DNA from: an uncultured Clostridia bacterium
Lineage (GTDB): Bacteria > Bacillota > Clostridia > Peptostreptococcales > Anaerovoracaceae
Assembly: GCA_946541285.1 (NCBI GenBank)
Contig: CAMNJG010000026.1
Location: 1 to 12,625 of the forward strand
DNA: 12,625 nucleotides
Reading direction: 5' to 3'
Shown: in pieces, positions 6,853-12,625 of the stretch
How positions within the stretch are numbered: position 1 is the stretch's first letter
Layout of the letters: the number at the start of each line of letters is the position of its first letter
Notes under the pieces: model-generated
Told to the model about the DNA's origin: nothing
The model's database searches: none
What the model saw: only the letters and a program-made list of their open reading frames with translations
Translations under genes and position numbers: made by a program

Positions 6853-7692
6853 TCATCCATTGACCACCGGAACCCAGGTTTCCAGGTAAATCCGATGCTC
6901 ACCCTGCTCATGCGTCCGTGTGATCAGTCTGCCGACAGGATTCCCGTTCAGTTCGTACCCTTTTGCCAGAATCGGCTGCAGTACCTGTTCCTTGAAGGAA
7001 CGGCGGAACCCTCCCCTTACTGTAGAGGAGAAGATCGTATAGATACTGCTGACCGGGGAAAGATATTCATTTGGAGGCAAGGCCTCAATCCCCCGTTTGA
7101 CCGCTTCCTCTGACGGAAGTGACCATCCCCACCAGAGATCAGGATGCTGGTCTTCCGGCTCCAGCCAGGAATGATACTGGAGCATAAACGTCGGCGTCAC
7201 TGCCGGAATCAGGCTGATCCAGCCATGCATCTCATCCATGATGCCGTTGTCCAGGGTGTATCCGTTCACGGATTCGATGATATCGTTATTCCGGAATCGA
7301 TGGTAAATCAGCGCGGGATTTTTGCGCTGGCGCATTTTTCCCTGATTCTGCCGGAACTGCTGGATTTGCAGGCGTTCCCTGGACAGTACATCCAGCTTGA
7401 TTTTATATGCTTCGATTTTCTGAATCAGTTCGTTTTCCTGCTTCATATAGTCGCGGCAGATTTCATCCAGATCACCGGTATTGATCATTTTTTCCGTCTG
7501 ATTGAGTGAAAAATCCAGTCCTCTCAGATGCAGACAGTCCATCAGATTGTTCACATCCCAGGAGTCGTAATAGCGGTATCCTGTTTCCGGATCTTTCTGA
7601 GGTCTGACAATCCCGTGCTCTTCATAAAAACGGATGGTCTGTACCGGAATATTCAGCATCTTGGAAATATCGCCGATTTTGTATTTTTTCAC
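6853..7692 (-). CDS. MerR-family transcriptional regulator with effector-binding domain
   Basis: A DNA-binding regulator of 279 residues. The N-terminal winged helix-turn-helix is typical of MerR: YKIGDISKMLNIPVQTIRFYEEHGIV (residues 4-29) and ETGYRYYDSWDVNNL (36-50). A coiled-coil dimerisation helix follows (about 75-115). The C-terminal 160 residues form an effector domain resembling those of BmrR-type proteins (GyrI-like), ending in YLETWVPV. The effector is probably an organic small molecule, because no metal-binding cysteine cluster is present. The longest frame begins at 7737, but GGGAGGAG (7699-7706) lies 6 bases before GTG 7692, which gives the usual MKKYKIGD-like start. It follows the D-2-hydroxyacid dehydrogenase by 75 bases and is probably co-transcribed with it. 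Its likely target is the promoter at 6727-6757. Confidence 0.88.
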   Translation of the reverse strand: MKKYKIGDISKMLNIPVQTIRFYEEHGIVRPQKDPETGYRYYDSWDVNNLMDCLHLRGLDFSLNQTEKMINTGDLDEICRDYMKQENELIQKIEAYKIKLDVLSRERLQIQQFRQNQGKMRQRKNPALIYHRFRNNDIIESVNGYTLDNGIMDEMHGWISLIPAVTPTFMLQYHSWLEPEDQHPDLWWGWSLPSEEAVKRGIEALPPNEYLSPVSSIYTIFSSTVRGGFRRSFKEQVLQPILAKGYELNGNPVGRLITRTHEQGEHRIYLETWVPVVNG

Positions 7693-7767
7693 GGATGTCT
7701 CCTCCCGTTGCCCCGATTTTCCGGGAAAAATGTGCACCGTTATTGTCCGCAGGAGAGAAGGAAGGGA

Positions 7768-8730
7768 TCAGGAGATCACATTCTGCGGGTGACCTTCCAG
7801 ATAACCTTTCACATTCTCCGCGATGATCTCCACCAGGCGTGACCGGGCTTTTACACCGGACCAGGCCAGATGGGAAGTAATGATCATATTCGGCGCCGTC
7901 AGGAGAGGATTTTCTTTCCGGATGGGTTCCTGAGAAACCACATCGACGCCGGCAGCCGCGATCTTTCCGGAGCGCAGGGCATCCGCCAGCGCCTGTTCTT
8001 CTACGACCTGCCCCCTGGAAACATTGATCAGTACCGCACCGTCTTTCATCTTCGCGATCGTCTCTGCATTGATCAGGTGTGTTGTCTCCGGTGTCAGAGG
8101 ACAGTGGAGGGAAATCACATCCGCGGCAGGCCAGAATTCTTCCGCAGTGACAAAACGGAGATGCTCACTGGCATACTCCGTGTATCGGTCCGGATGCTTT
8201 GTGCAGACACATACTTCCATCCCGAACGCCAGGGCCACTTCCGCCACCCGACGGCCGATATTGCCGAAACCGTAAATGCCCAGCGTCCTTCCGTTCAGTT
8301 CGACGATCGGCTGAAGCCAGCGTGTAAAAGAGCCGCTGTCGCTCCATCCGCCGCTTTTTACAAACTGATCGTGCATCGCGACACGGTTCATGATCTCCAG
8401 GATCAGCGCCCAGGTATGCTGTGTCACTGATTCTGTGCTGTACGCCGGGACATTGGTAACGGTAATCCCGTGGCGCCGGGCGGCTTCCAGGTCAATGACG
8501 TTGTATCCCGTGGCGGATATTCCGACATACCGGATGTTCGGACACCTGGAAAATACCTCTTCGTCCATGATCAGTTTATTGATAAAGACAATCTCCGCGT
8601 CTCCGATCCGTTCGATTTTTTCCGATTCGGTCGTTCCTTCATAAATCACAGGATCACAGATTTTCTGTACAGGTTCCCAGGACAGATCTCCGGGATTCAC
8701 GGCATTTCCTTCTAATATGACTGCTTTCAT
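7768..8730 (-). CDS. D-isomer-specific 2-hydroxyacid dehydrogenase (HprA-like)
   Basis: A cytosolic oxidoreductase of 320 residues, full length for the family, which interconverts D-2-hydroxyacids and 2-oxoacids with NAD(P)H. The Rossmann dinucleotide motif is GFGNIG (154-159). The catalytic set is Arg239 (VSRG), Glu268 (SQEP) and His287 (TSHLAW). The N-terminal segment GYNVIDLEAARRHGITVTNV resembles hydroxypyruvate/glycerate dehydrogenases. The end of the second beta strand reads CTKHPD without the acidic residue that marks NAD preference, so NADP use is possible. Start 8730 has AGAGAGG upstream. It lies 27 bases after the CpXC gene and 75 before the MerR gene, all one strand. Context suggests it makes or consumes the substrate of the neighbouring flavoprotein complex; this is inference and the exact substrate is unknown. 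Confidence 0.9.
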   Translation of the reverse strand: MKAVILEGNAVNPGDLSWEPVQKICDPVIYEGTTESEKIERIGDAEIVFINKLIMDEEVFSRCPNIRYVGISATGYNVIDLEAARRHGITVTNVPAYSTESVTQHTWALILEIMNRVAMHDQFVKSGGWSDSGSFTRWLQPIVELNGRTLGIYGFGNIGRRVAEVALAFGMEVCVCTKHPDRYTEYASEHLRFVTAEEFWPAADVISLHCPLTPETTHLINAETIAKMKDGAVLINVSRGQVVEEQALADALRSGKIAAAGVDVVSQEPIRKENPLLTAPNMIITSHLAWSGVKARSRLVEIIAENVKGYLEGHPQNVIS

Positions 8731-8757
8731 AAATATTGGACCTCTCTGTTCTTCCTG

Positions 8758-9435
8758 TTACTGCTGCCTGCCCTGTACGACATTCCGTGCCCAGAAAAAG
8801 TTTACAATGAACGTGTCGCTGATGTTCTCGATAATACGGTCAAAATAATTGCTGATGACCCAGTCGTAGATTTTTTCATCAATGTTTACTTTCCCAACAC
8901 GCTGTCCTTCTTTCATCAGGAAAAATACACCATCCTCTTTTTCATCATCTTTTTCATACCGGACGGCGGCAAACAGATCTTCTTTCTGCGTTTTGGCCAG
9001 ATTTTCTCCGTATATCAGCTTGACGATTTCCATGACGCCATCGTCGAGACCTCTGTCGAAAAGAAGGAGTTTTTCGTAAAACTCTTCTCTGCCGTAGACC
9101 AGTCTTTTTTTATAGCCCTGTCTGCCCAGGATTTCATTGATTGCTTCCTGCTCTGACGGTACTTCGCCACTGAGTATCCGTCTGGCTTTTTCGTAATCTT
9201 CGCTGTTGTTGGCATACATGATGAAGAGTCTGTTTTCCGGTTCATGATAGGCGAACGGGTAATTCATATCATAGGTACTGGTACAGCTGGGACATACGAA
9301 TTTGAAAGTTTCTCCGCTTCTGACCTCATCATAAAGATCAGGATCGCTCCCGGTATCAATCAGTATCCACTTTTTGAATTCATGCTGTATATGACAATAG
9401 GGGCAGGTTACTTTTTCCATAAAGCTTTCGGACAT
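8758..9435 (-). CDS. CpXC domain protein
   Basis: A 225-residue protein of unknown function. The N-terminal CpXC domain has two zinc-ribbon-like cysteine pairs, C11-P-Y-C14 and C48-P-S-C51, separated by an IDTGSDPDLYDEVRSGE segment typical of the family. The C-terminal half (about 110-225) is acidic and mostly helical-looking, with no recognised motif. Zinc binding by the four cysteines is inferred. GGAGGAAG precedes the ATG at 9435 by about 7 bases. A TATAAT at 9515-9520 (minus) could be its promoter, but no good -35 accompanies it. It is the first gene of the probable CpXC / hydroxyacid dehydrogenase / MerR transcript. A functional link to those genes is not evident. Confidence 0.82.
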   Translation of the reverse strand: MSESFMEKVTCPYCHIQHEFKKWILIDTGSDPDLYDEVRSGETFKFVCPSCTSTYDMNYPFAYHEPENRLFIMYANNSEDYEKARRILSGEVPSEQEAINEILGRQGYKKRLVYGREEFYEKLLLFDRGLDDGVMEIVKLIYGENLAKTQKEDLFAAVRYEKDDEKEDGVFFLMKEGQRVGKVNIDEKIYDWVISNYFDRIIENISDTFIVNFFWARNVVQGRQQ

Positions 9436-9629
9436 TTGATTTCTTCCTCCATTTTTCTAATGTATCCCCCGATGATCCTTCATGGGTTCCTTCATAGGAT
9501 ACCACTTCTCTTCCATTATATACAGCATAAGTTTTTCCTGCATTTCATGAACGGAAAACAGCCGTGGTACAGTTCCGTGTCTGGCAGCAAATTGCCCTTG
9601 CATTGTGGGATGCTTTCGCTGAGGTGGCT

Positions 9630-10115
9630 TTACTGGCTCTTCAACTGCTCCCGCACTTCGATCAGCGTATACCCCAGCAGACACTGTCCGTCCCATTCTG
9701 CAGGGTTCAGACGGCGCGGATCATCAACAGACATTCCGATCCCCCAGATCCGGTCTTTTGGTTCACATTCGGCCAGAAGGGCATCGCCGGTTTCCAGCAG
9801 GGCGGCTTTCAACTCCGGATTCTGACCGAATTTTTCCATCAGTCCCCGGAAGACAATGATCTGTCTTCTGCCGTTCCAGACATGGTCGTCATAATTTTTC
9901 ACCTGACGGCCAAGTGCCTTGATTTCTCCTGCGTCTTCTGTCTGAAGGACTTTGTCTGCGATTTCATGGTCATCAAAAAGCATGGCTTTTTCATACATCA
10001 TAAACTGTTCTATGGAAGAAAACTGTTTTCCGTTCATGACAAACGGTGCTCTGTACCAGTTACTGAAATACAGATTTTCGGGATGTTCGTTATCAAAACA
10101 TATGACCTGTTTCAT
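9630..10115 (-). CDS. NADAR family protein (YbiA-like)
   Basis: A 161-residue protein matching the NADAR/YbiA family along its full length: ENLYFSNWYRAPF (13-25), the SSIEQFMMYEKA helix with Glu36 (33-44), DRIWGIGMS (121-129) and GQCLLGYTL near the end (143-151). Family members cleave N-glycosidic bonds. YbiA acts on riboflavin-pathway intermediates, and NADAR partners of DarT-type toxins remove ADP-ribose from DNA guanine. No DarT-like gene lies beside this one, so housekeeping detoxification is as likely as an antitoxin or defence role. AAGGAGG precedes the ATG at 10115. It is transcribed away from the Rpn-type nuclease gene. No clear terminator follows; 9436-9629 contains no convincing gene. 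Confidence 0.87.
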   Translation of the reverse strand: MKQVICFDNEHPENLYFSNWYRAPFVMNGKQFSSIEQFMMYEKAMLFDDHEIADKVLQTEDAGEIKALGRQVKNYDDHVWNGRRQIIVFRGLMEKFGQNPELKAALLETGDALLAECEPKDRIWGIGMSVDDPRRLNPAEWDGQCLLGYTLIEVREQLKSQ

Positions 10116-10164
10116 ATTGTCCTCCTTATAACATAATTATGTATACGTACTGTTTATGATGCTT

Positions 10165-10170
10165 ATTATA
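10165..10170 (-). promoter_or_regulatory. Possible -10 box for the NADAR gene
   Basis: A perfect TATAAT on the minus strand lies about 50 bases upstream of the NADAR start codon, but no good -35 sits 16-18 bases further up. A 12-bp palindrome ACATAATTATGT (10131-10142) lies between it and the ribosome binding site and could be an operator. Confidence 0.35.
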
Positions 10171-10280
10171 CAACATTTCAGGAGAAGATGACTGGTATTC
10201 TGGTTTTCCAGTATTTCATTTTCCAGATATTTACTGAATTGCTCTCCTGACATATTCTCACACGCCTCAGGTATTTGTAC

Positions 10281-10309
10281 TTTACATTTTTTAACATCAT
10301 GTATATAAT
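10281..10309 (+). promoter_or_regulatory. Sigma-A promoter of the Rpn nuclease gene
   Basis: TTTACA (10281-10286) and TATAAT (10304-10309) are separated by 17 bases, close to consensus. The leader would be about 65 bases to the TTG start. A second box pair, TTGGCG (10342-10347) and TATAAT (10366-10371), is less likely to matter because its transcript would start after the ribosome binding site. Confidence 0.65.
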
Positions 10310-10383
10310 TTAGACATTGGTTATTATTTCCATTCTTTAAATTGGCGATTATGGCGAAGATGTACTATAATGGAGGCAAAATA

Positions 10384-11382
10384 TTGAGTAACGAAGACAC
10401 CATTCTGAAGGAATATTTTCAGGATCCGCGGATTTTCGCGGACGCGTTCAATTTCTTTCTGGCGGGAACAGGACTTCAGGTTGATCCAGGAATGCTCCGG
10501 CCGCTGGATACAGACCAGGTGCTCCTGCCCTTTGGCATCGATACGGAAACCCGGCTGGAGCGTTTCCGCGACTTACTGCGGGCACTGGTTTCCATGACCG
10601 ATGGGGAAAGAACCTATCTGATTCTGGGGATAGAGAATCAGGCGAAAGTTCACCTGGCTATGCCGGTACGCAATATGTTATACGACGCAATGCAGTATTC
10701 TTCACAGGTGCAGGCTGCCGACCGCGCCTATGAAGCCGAGCGCCAGACCGCGAAACAGGAGAAACGCGATCCTGCCGCGAAACTGCAGCCGGGGACGGAA
10801 TTCCTTTCTGGCATGAAGAAAGGGGACCGGCTGATCCCGGTCATTTCCCTGGTCATCTATTACAGTCCGGACCCATGGGACGGGCCACGGACGCTTCACG
10901 AGATGCTGAACTGGGAAGACGGCAGGGACCGGTTCCGGTCGTTTGTCCCGGACTACGCCCTGAACCTGATCGAACCTGCCGGGATTCTGCCGGAAGAATT
11001 TTCAAAGCTGACCACACCGCTGAAGCAGGTACTGGAGTATATCAAGTATTCCAACAGTTATGAAGACCTGCTCCATATCGTTGATCAGGATGAGGAGTTC
11101 CGGAAATTAAACCGTCAGACCGTTCGTTTACTGAATCAGGTGGCGGGCGCACATATTTCTTATACAGAACAGGAGGTAGAACCGATGGATATGAATAAAG
11201 CTCTCAAGGATATGATCGCCATTGCCGTTAAGGAAAAGGATTCTGAAATCAGAGATCTTCAAGAACAGAATTTACAGCGAGCCCGTAAAATGATCTGCGA
11301 CGGACTGACAGTTCCTCAGATTATCGATTATACTGGCCTGACAGAACAGGAAATTCAACGCCTGATGGCCTCCGAAAATTAA
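10384..11382 (+). CDS. Rpn-family PD-(D/E)XK nuclease (recombination-promoting nuclease/putative transposase)
   Basis: A 332-residue protein of the Rpn (YhgA-like, PD-(D/E)XK nuclease family transposase) group. The N-terminal DTILKEYFQDPRIFADAFNFFL (5-26) and the strand YLILGIENQAKVHLAMPVRNMLYDA (78-102) with the ExQ catalytic segment IENQ (83-86) are typical. So is PVISLVIYYSPDPWDGPRTL in the middle. The C-terminus (about 300-330) is the helical GLTVPQIIDYTGLTEQEIQRL module common in these proteins. Family members are DNA nucleases with toxic or anti-phage activity in E. coli. The longest frame starts at 10342. However, GGAGG (10372-10376) is 7 bases before TTG 10384, which gives the expected MSNEDTILKEYF start. 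An internal AGGAGGT and ATG at 11185 lie in frame (see separate entry). No transposon ends are seen. Confidence 0.85.
   Translation: MSNEDTILKEYFQDPRIFADAFNFFLAGTGLQVDPGMLRPLDTDQVLLPFGIDTETRLERFRDLLRALVSMTDGERTYLILGIENQAKVHLAMPVRNMLYDAMQYSSQVQAADRAYEAERQTAKQEKRDPAAKLQPGTEFLSGMKKGDRLIPVISLVIYYSPDPWDGPRTLHEMLNWEDGRDRFRSFVPDYALNLIEPAGILPEEFSKLTTPLKQVLEYIKYSNSYEDLLHIVDQDEEFRKLNRQTVRLLNQVAGAHISYTEQEVEPMDMNKALKDMIAIAVKEKDSEIRDLQEQNLQRARKMICDGLTVPQIIDYTGLTEQEIQRLMASEN
11185..11382 (+). CDS. Possible intragenic small protein from the Rpn gene (RpnS-like)
   Basis: A perfect AGGAGGT (11171-11177) lies 7 bases before an in-frame ATG at codon 268 of the nuclease. Separate translation would give a 65-residue protein identical to the nuclease C-terminus. 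That protein would hold a charged helix (KEKDSEIRDLQEQNLQRARK) and the VPQIIDYTGLTEQEI module. In E. coli Rpn genes an internally translated C-terminal fragment acts as antitoxin to the full-length nuclease. Here the internal site looks stronger than the main one (ATG with AGGAGGT, versus TTG with GGAGG), which would give an excess of the small protein. Expression is not shown by sequence. Confidence 0.6.
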   Translation: MDMNKALKDMIAIAVKEKDSEIRDLQEQNLQRARKMICDGLTVPQIIDYTGLTEQEIQRLMASEN

Positions 11383-11420
11383 TTGAACCGCCAGACGATC
11401 CGGTTGCTTAAACTCCTATC

Positions 11421-11517
11421 CCGACGAACGAAGTGAGTCGTTGGAAGGTGTCATGCAACCAATTCCCCGAAGCGGAGCGAGGTTGGAATTGTCTGCTTCG
11501 CTCCTCAGAATGACAAA
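11421..11517. repeat. Intergenic dispersed-repeat-like element
   Basis: The stretch is built of GAACGAAGTGAG, GAAGCGGAGCGAG and CTTCGCTCCTCAGAATGACA blocks. They resemble the short GAAGCGGAGC/TCAGAATGACA repeats seen scattered between genes in many Bacillota. It contains internal inverted repeats: CAATTCC (11460-11466) with GGAATTG (11485-11491), and AACGA (11427-11431) with TCGTT (11438-11442). It has no coding content and begins about 40 bases after the nuclease stop codon. Other copies cannot be seen within this window. Confidence 0.5.
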
Positions 11518-11519
11518 AT

Positions 11520-11585
11520 ATCACCTTTTAATCATAGAATTCATTACATTTGACTTTTTATAGGCCTTTGGAAAGGTGATTTTTT
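11520..11585 (+). terminator. Terminator-like hairpin downstream of the Rpn gene
   Basis: ATCACCTTT (11520-11528) pairs perfectly with AAAGGTGAT (11572-11580), directly followed by TTTTTT (11580-11585). The loop is long (43 bases) and AT-rich. It probably ends the nuclease transcript, although it lies nearly 140 bases beyond the stop codon, after the repeat element. The bases after it (11587-11717) show nothing recognisable. Confidence 0.55.
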
Positions 11586-11717
11586 GATTAAATCAATGTT
11601 TCCTTACCGTTTCAAAATTGTTGAATTGTAATCTTTGCCAGAATAACGGTATGTGATTTATCCAGGATCCTTTTTCTGTTCTCTGTTCCGATGACAGATA
11701 TCTACAAAATATTATTC

Positions 11718-11745
11718 TTCACAACCCAAAATTATCTGTTAAAAT
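11718..11745 (+). promoter_or_regulatory. Extended -10 promoter of the short-chain dehydrogenase gene
   Basis: TTCACA (11718-11723) and TAAAAT (11740-11745) are separated by 16 bases, and TGT directly precedes the -10, forming an extended -10 element. Transcription would start near 11752, at the edge of the inverted repeat 11753-11792, leaving a leader of about 85 bases. A second weaker -10 (TATAAA, 11756-11761) lies inside the repeat. Confidence 0.5.
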
Positions 11746-11752
11746 GTTTACG

Positions 11753-11792
11753 TGTTATAAAATATACGGAAAAACCTGTAGATTTTATAACA
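11753..11792 (+). promoter_or_regulatory. 11-bp perfect inverted repeat, candidate operator
   Basis: TGTTATAAAAT (11753-11763) and ATTTTATAACA (11782-11792) are exact reverse complements, 18 bases apart. They sit between the extended -10 promoter and the ribosome binding site of the short-chain dehydrogenase gene. Half-site centres are 29 bases apart, close to three helical turns, as for cooperative dimer binding. It could also fold as an RNA stem. It is AT-only apart from one G/C per arm and lacks a T tract, so it is unlikely to be a terminator. Confidence 0.55.
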
Positions 11793-11835
11793 AACAGAAA
11801 TATTTTGAAAATTGAATCAGGGAAGGAGAATTCAG

Positions 11836-12624
11836 ATGGATTTAAAACTGAAAGATAAGGTGGTACTTGTCACAGGTGGAACCGGCGGTATCGGCACAGC
11901 GATCATCAAAGGCTTCCTGGGAGAGGGCGCGAAAGTCGCGTTTTCTTCGACCAGCCAGGCGAAGATTGACGCGCTGATTCCGACACTGGATGCCGCGGAA
12001 GGACAGGTTCAGGGCTTTGTTGCGGATATGACAAAGGAAGAAGACATTAAAAAGTTTGTCGAAGACGCGAAAGCCCACTTCGGAACCTTTGATATTGTCG
12101 TTCCGAATGCCGGCTATGAAGGTAAGGCTCATCCGGTCCAGGATATGACGCTGGAACTGTTTGAGCAGACCTATATGCTCAATGTTTTCGCGGTAATGCT
12201 GATGCTCAAGTATGCCGCGCCGACACTGATTGAGAAACAGTCCGGTTCTGTGGTTGTCATTGCTTCCGCTGCAGCTTATGAACCGACCGCGGGCAACAGC
12301 GCCTATGTATCCTCTAAGTACGCGGTAGCCGGCCTGACCAAGTGTGTTGCCATGGAGCTCGGACCAGTTGGCGTACATGTGAATTATGTCTGCCCGGGAC
12401 CGGTGGATACACCGATGATGCTGCGTATTGAAAAAGATTTCTTCGGTGATTCCATGACCCACGAAGAAGCGATGGCTGCTCTGTCTGAAAACTACGCGAT
12501 GGACAAGCGTTACGCGAAGCCGGAAGAAGTCGCGAACGCGGTACTGTATCTCGCATCCGAGGTATCTTCCCATACCGCTGGTATGGGGATGCATGTCGAC
12601 TCCAAGGTTTCTCCGACAAGCTGA
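11836..12624 (+). CDS. Short-chain dehydrogenase/reductase (SDR family oxidoreductase)
   Basis: A classical SDR of 262 residues, complete to its TGA one base before the window ends. Visible motifs are the dinucleotide-binding TGGTGGIG (13-20), NAG (91-93), structural Asn116, catalytic Ser144, Tyr157 and Lys161 (YVSSK), and CPGPVDTPM (186-194). It would catalyse NAD(P)-dependent oxidation or reduction of an alcohol/ketone. The end of strand 2 reads FSSTS with no acidic residue, leaning to NADP(H); this is inference. The C-terminus GMGMHVDSKVSPTS departs from the common GxxxxVDGG ending. The substrate is unknown; a sugar, hydroxy acid or steroid alcohol would all fit. The longest frame starts at 11812, but AAGGAG (11824-11829) precedes ATG 11836 at normal distance. 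It is preceded by a promoter and a strong inverted repeat, so it probably starts its own regulated transcript. Confidence 0.9.
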   Translation: MDLKLKDKVVLVTGGTGGIGTAIIKGFLGEGAKVAFSSTSQAKIDALIPTLDAAEGQVQGFVADMTKEEDIKKFVEDAKAHFGTFDIVVPNAGYEGKAHPVQDMTLELFEQTYMLNVFAVMLMLKYAAPTLIEKQSGSVVVIASAAAYEPTAGNSAYVSSKYAVAGLTKCVAMELGPVGVHVNYVCPGPVDTPMMLRIEKDFFGDSMTHEEAMAALSENYAMDKRYAKPEEVANAVLYLASEVSSHTAGMGMHVDSKVSPTS

Positions 12625-12625
12625 T

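Noticed and set aside
6600..6911. Minus-strand reading frame of 103 codons across the MerR 3' end and the oxidase leader.
   Set aside because: It runs through a clear terminator and the MerR-type promoter and has no ribosome binding site; chance frame.
9457..9696. Minus-strand reading frame of 79 codons between the NADAR and CpXC genes.
   Set aside because: It overlaps the NADAR gene end in another frame, has no ribosome binding site at its Met codons and matches no family I know. A tiny repeat (ATGAAGGA twice) inside it is not enough to call a gene.
10342..10371. TTGGCG-18-TATAAT promoter-like boxes just before the Rpn start.
   Set aside because: A transcript from here would begin after the GGAGG site at 10372-10376. 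The TTTACA-17-TATAAT pair at 10281-10309 fits better.
1..12625. CRISPR array, tRNA or rRNA genes, insertion sequence ends.
   Set aside because: No regularly spaced direct repeats, no cloverleaf-like segments and no paired terminal inverted repeats around the Rpn gene were seen on reading both strands.

Overview
The window is about 50% GC, with strong AGGAGG-type ribosome binding sites and little intergenic space. It carries a signal-peptide transglutaminase with a copper-amine-oxidase-N-like stalk domain, an Rpn/PD-(D/E)XK nuclease, a CpXC protein and a MerR regulator. Together these suggest an anaerobic Bacillota, probably a gut-type Clostridia/Lachnospiraceae relative. This is inference from gene families and translation signals, because no rRNA or tRNA is present. 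Nine full genes lie in the window: seven on the minus strand and two on the plus strand at the right end.

Layout from left to right: three back-to-back hairpins (2-88); a terminator (134-198); a secreted transglutaminase-like protein (291-1739, minus); a bidirectional terminator (1972-2013). Next is a three-gene minus-strand operon (2121-6552) encoding, in transcription order, an FAD-linked oxidase, a CCG-domain Fe-S protein and a second FAD-linked oxidase. Upstream of it are a structured leader, a textbook MerR-type promoter (6727-6757) and the terminator of the preceding transcript. That transcript reads CpXC protein -> D-2-hydroxyacid dehydrogenase -> MerR regulator. Further right, a NADAR-family gene (minus) faces an Rpn-family nuclease gene (plus). 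An intergenic repeat, a terminator, a promoter with an 11-bp inverted repeat, and a short-chain dehydrogenase complete to its stop codon close the window.

How the parts may work together: the MerR protein very likely activates the oxidase operon through the 19-bp-spacer promoter that sits just beyond its own terminator. The two flavoproteins plus the HdrD/GlpC/GlcF-like Fe-S protein look like a membrane- or ETF-linked dehydrogenase that oxidises a hydroxylated small molecule. The neighbouring D-2-hydroxyacid dehydrogenase points to 2-hydroxyacid or 2-oxoacid chemistry. The substrate cannot be read from the sequence.

The most striking single observation is in the Rpn nuclease gene. The full-length protein starts at a TTG codon. 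Inside the gene, in frame, a strong AGGAGGT site precedes an ATG that would make the 65-residue C-terminal fragment on its own. This matches the intragenic toxin/antitoxin arrangement described for E. coli Rpn proteins.

Several starts were moved from the longest open frame to the codon supported by a ribosome binding site: 5083, 6552, 7692 (GTG), 10384 (TTG) and 11836. Gene-free stretches over 300 bp are 1740-2120 (promoter, leader hairpin, terminator), 6553-6852 (MerR promoter, leader, terminator) and 11383-11835 (repeat, terminator, promoter, operator-like repeat). Within the last of these, 11587-11717 is AT-rich and shows nothing I can name.
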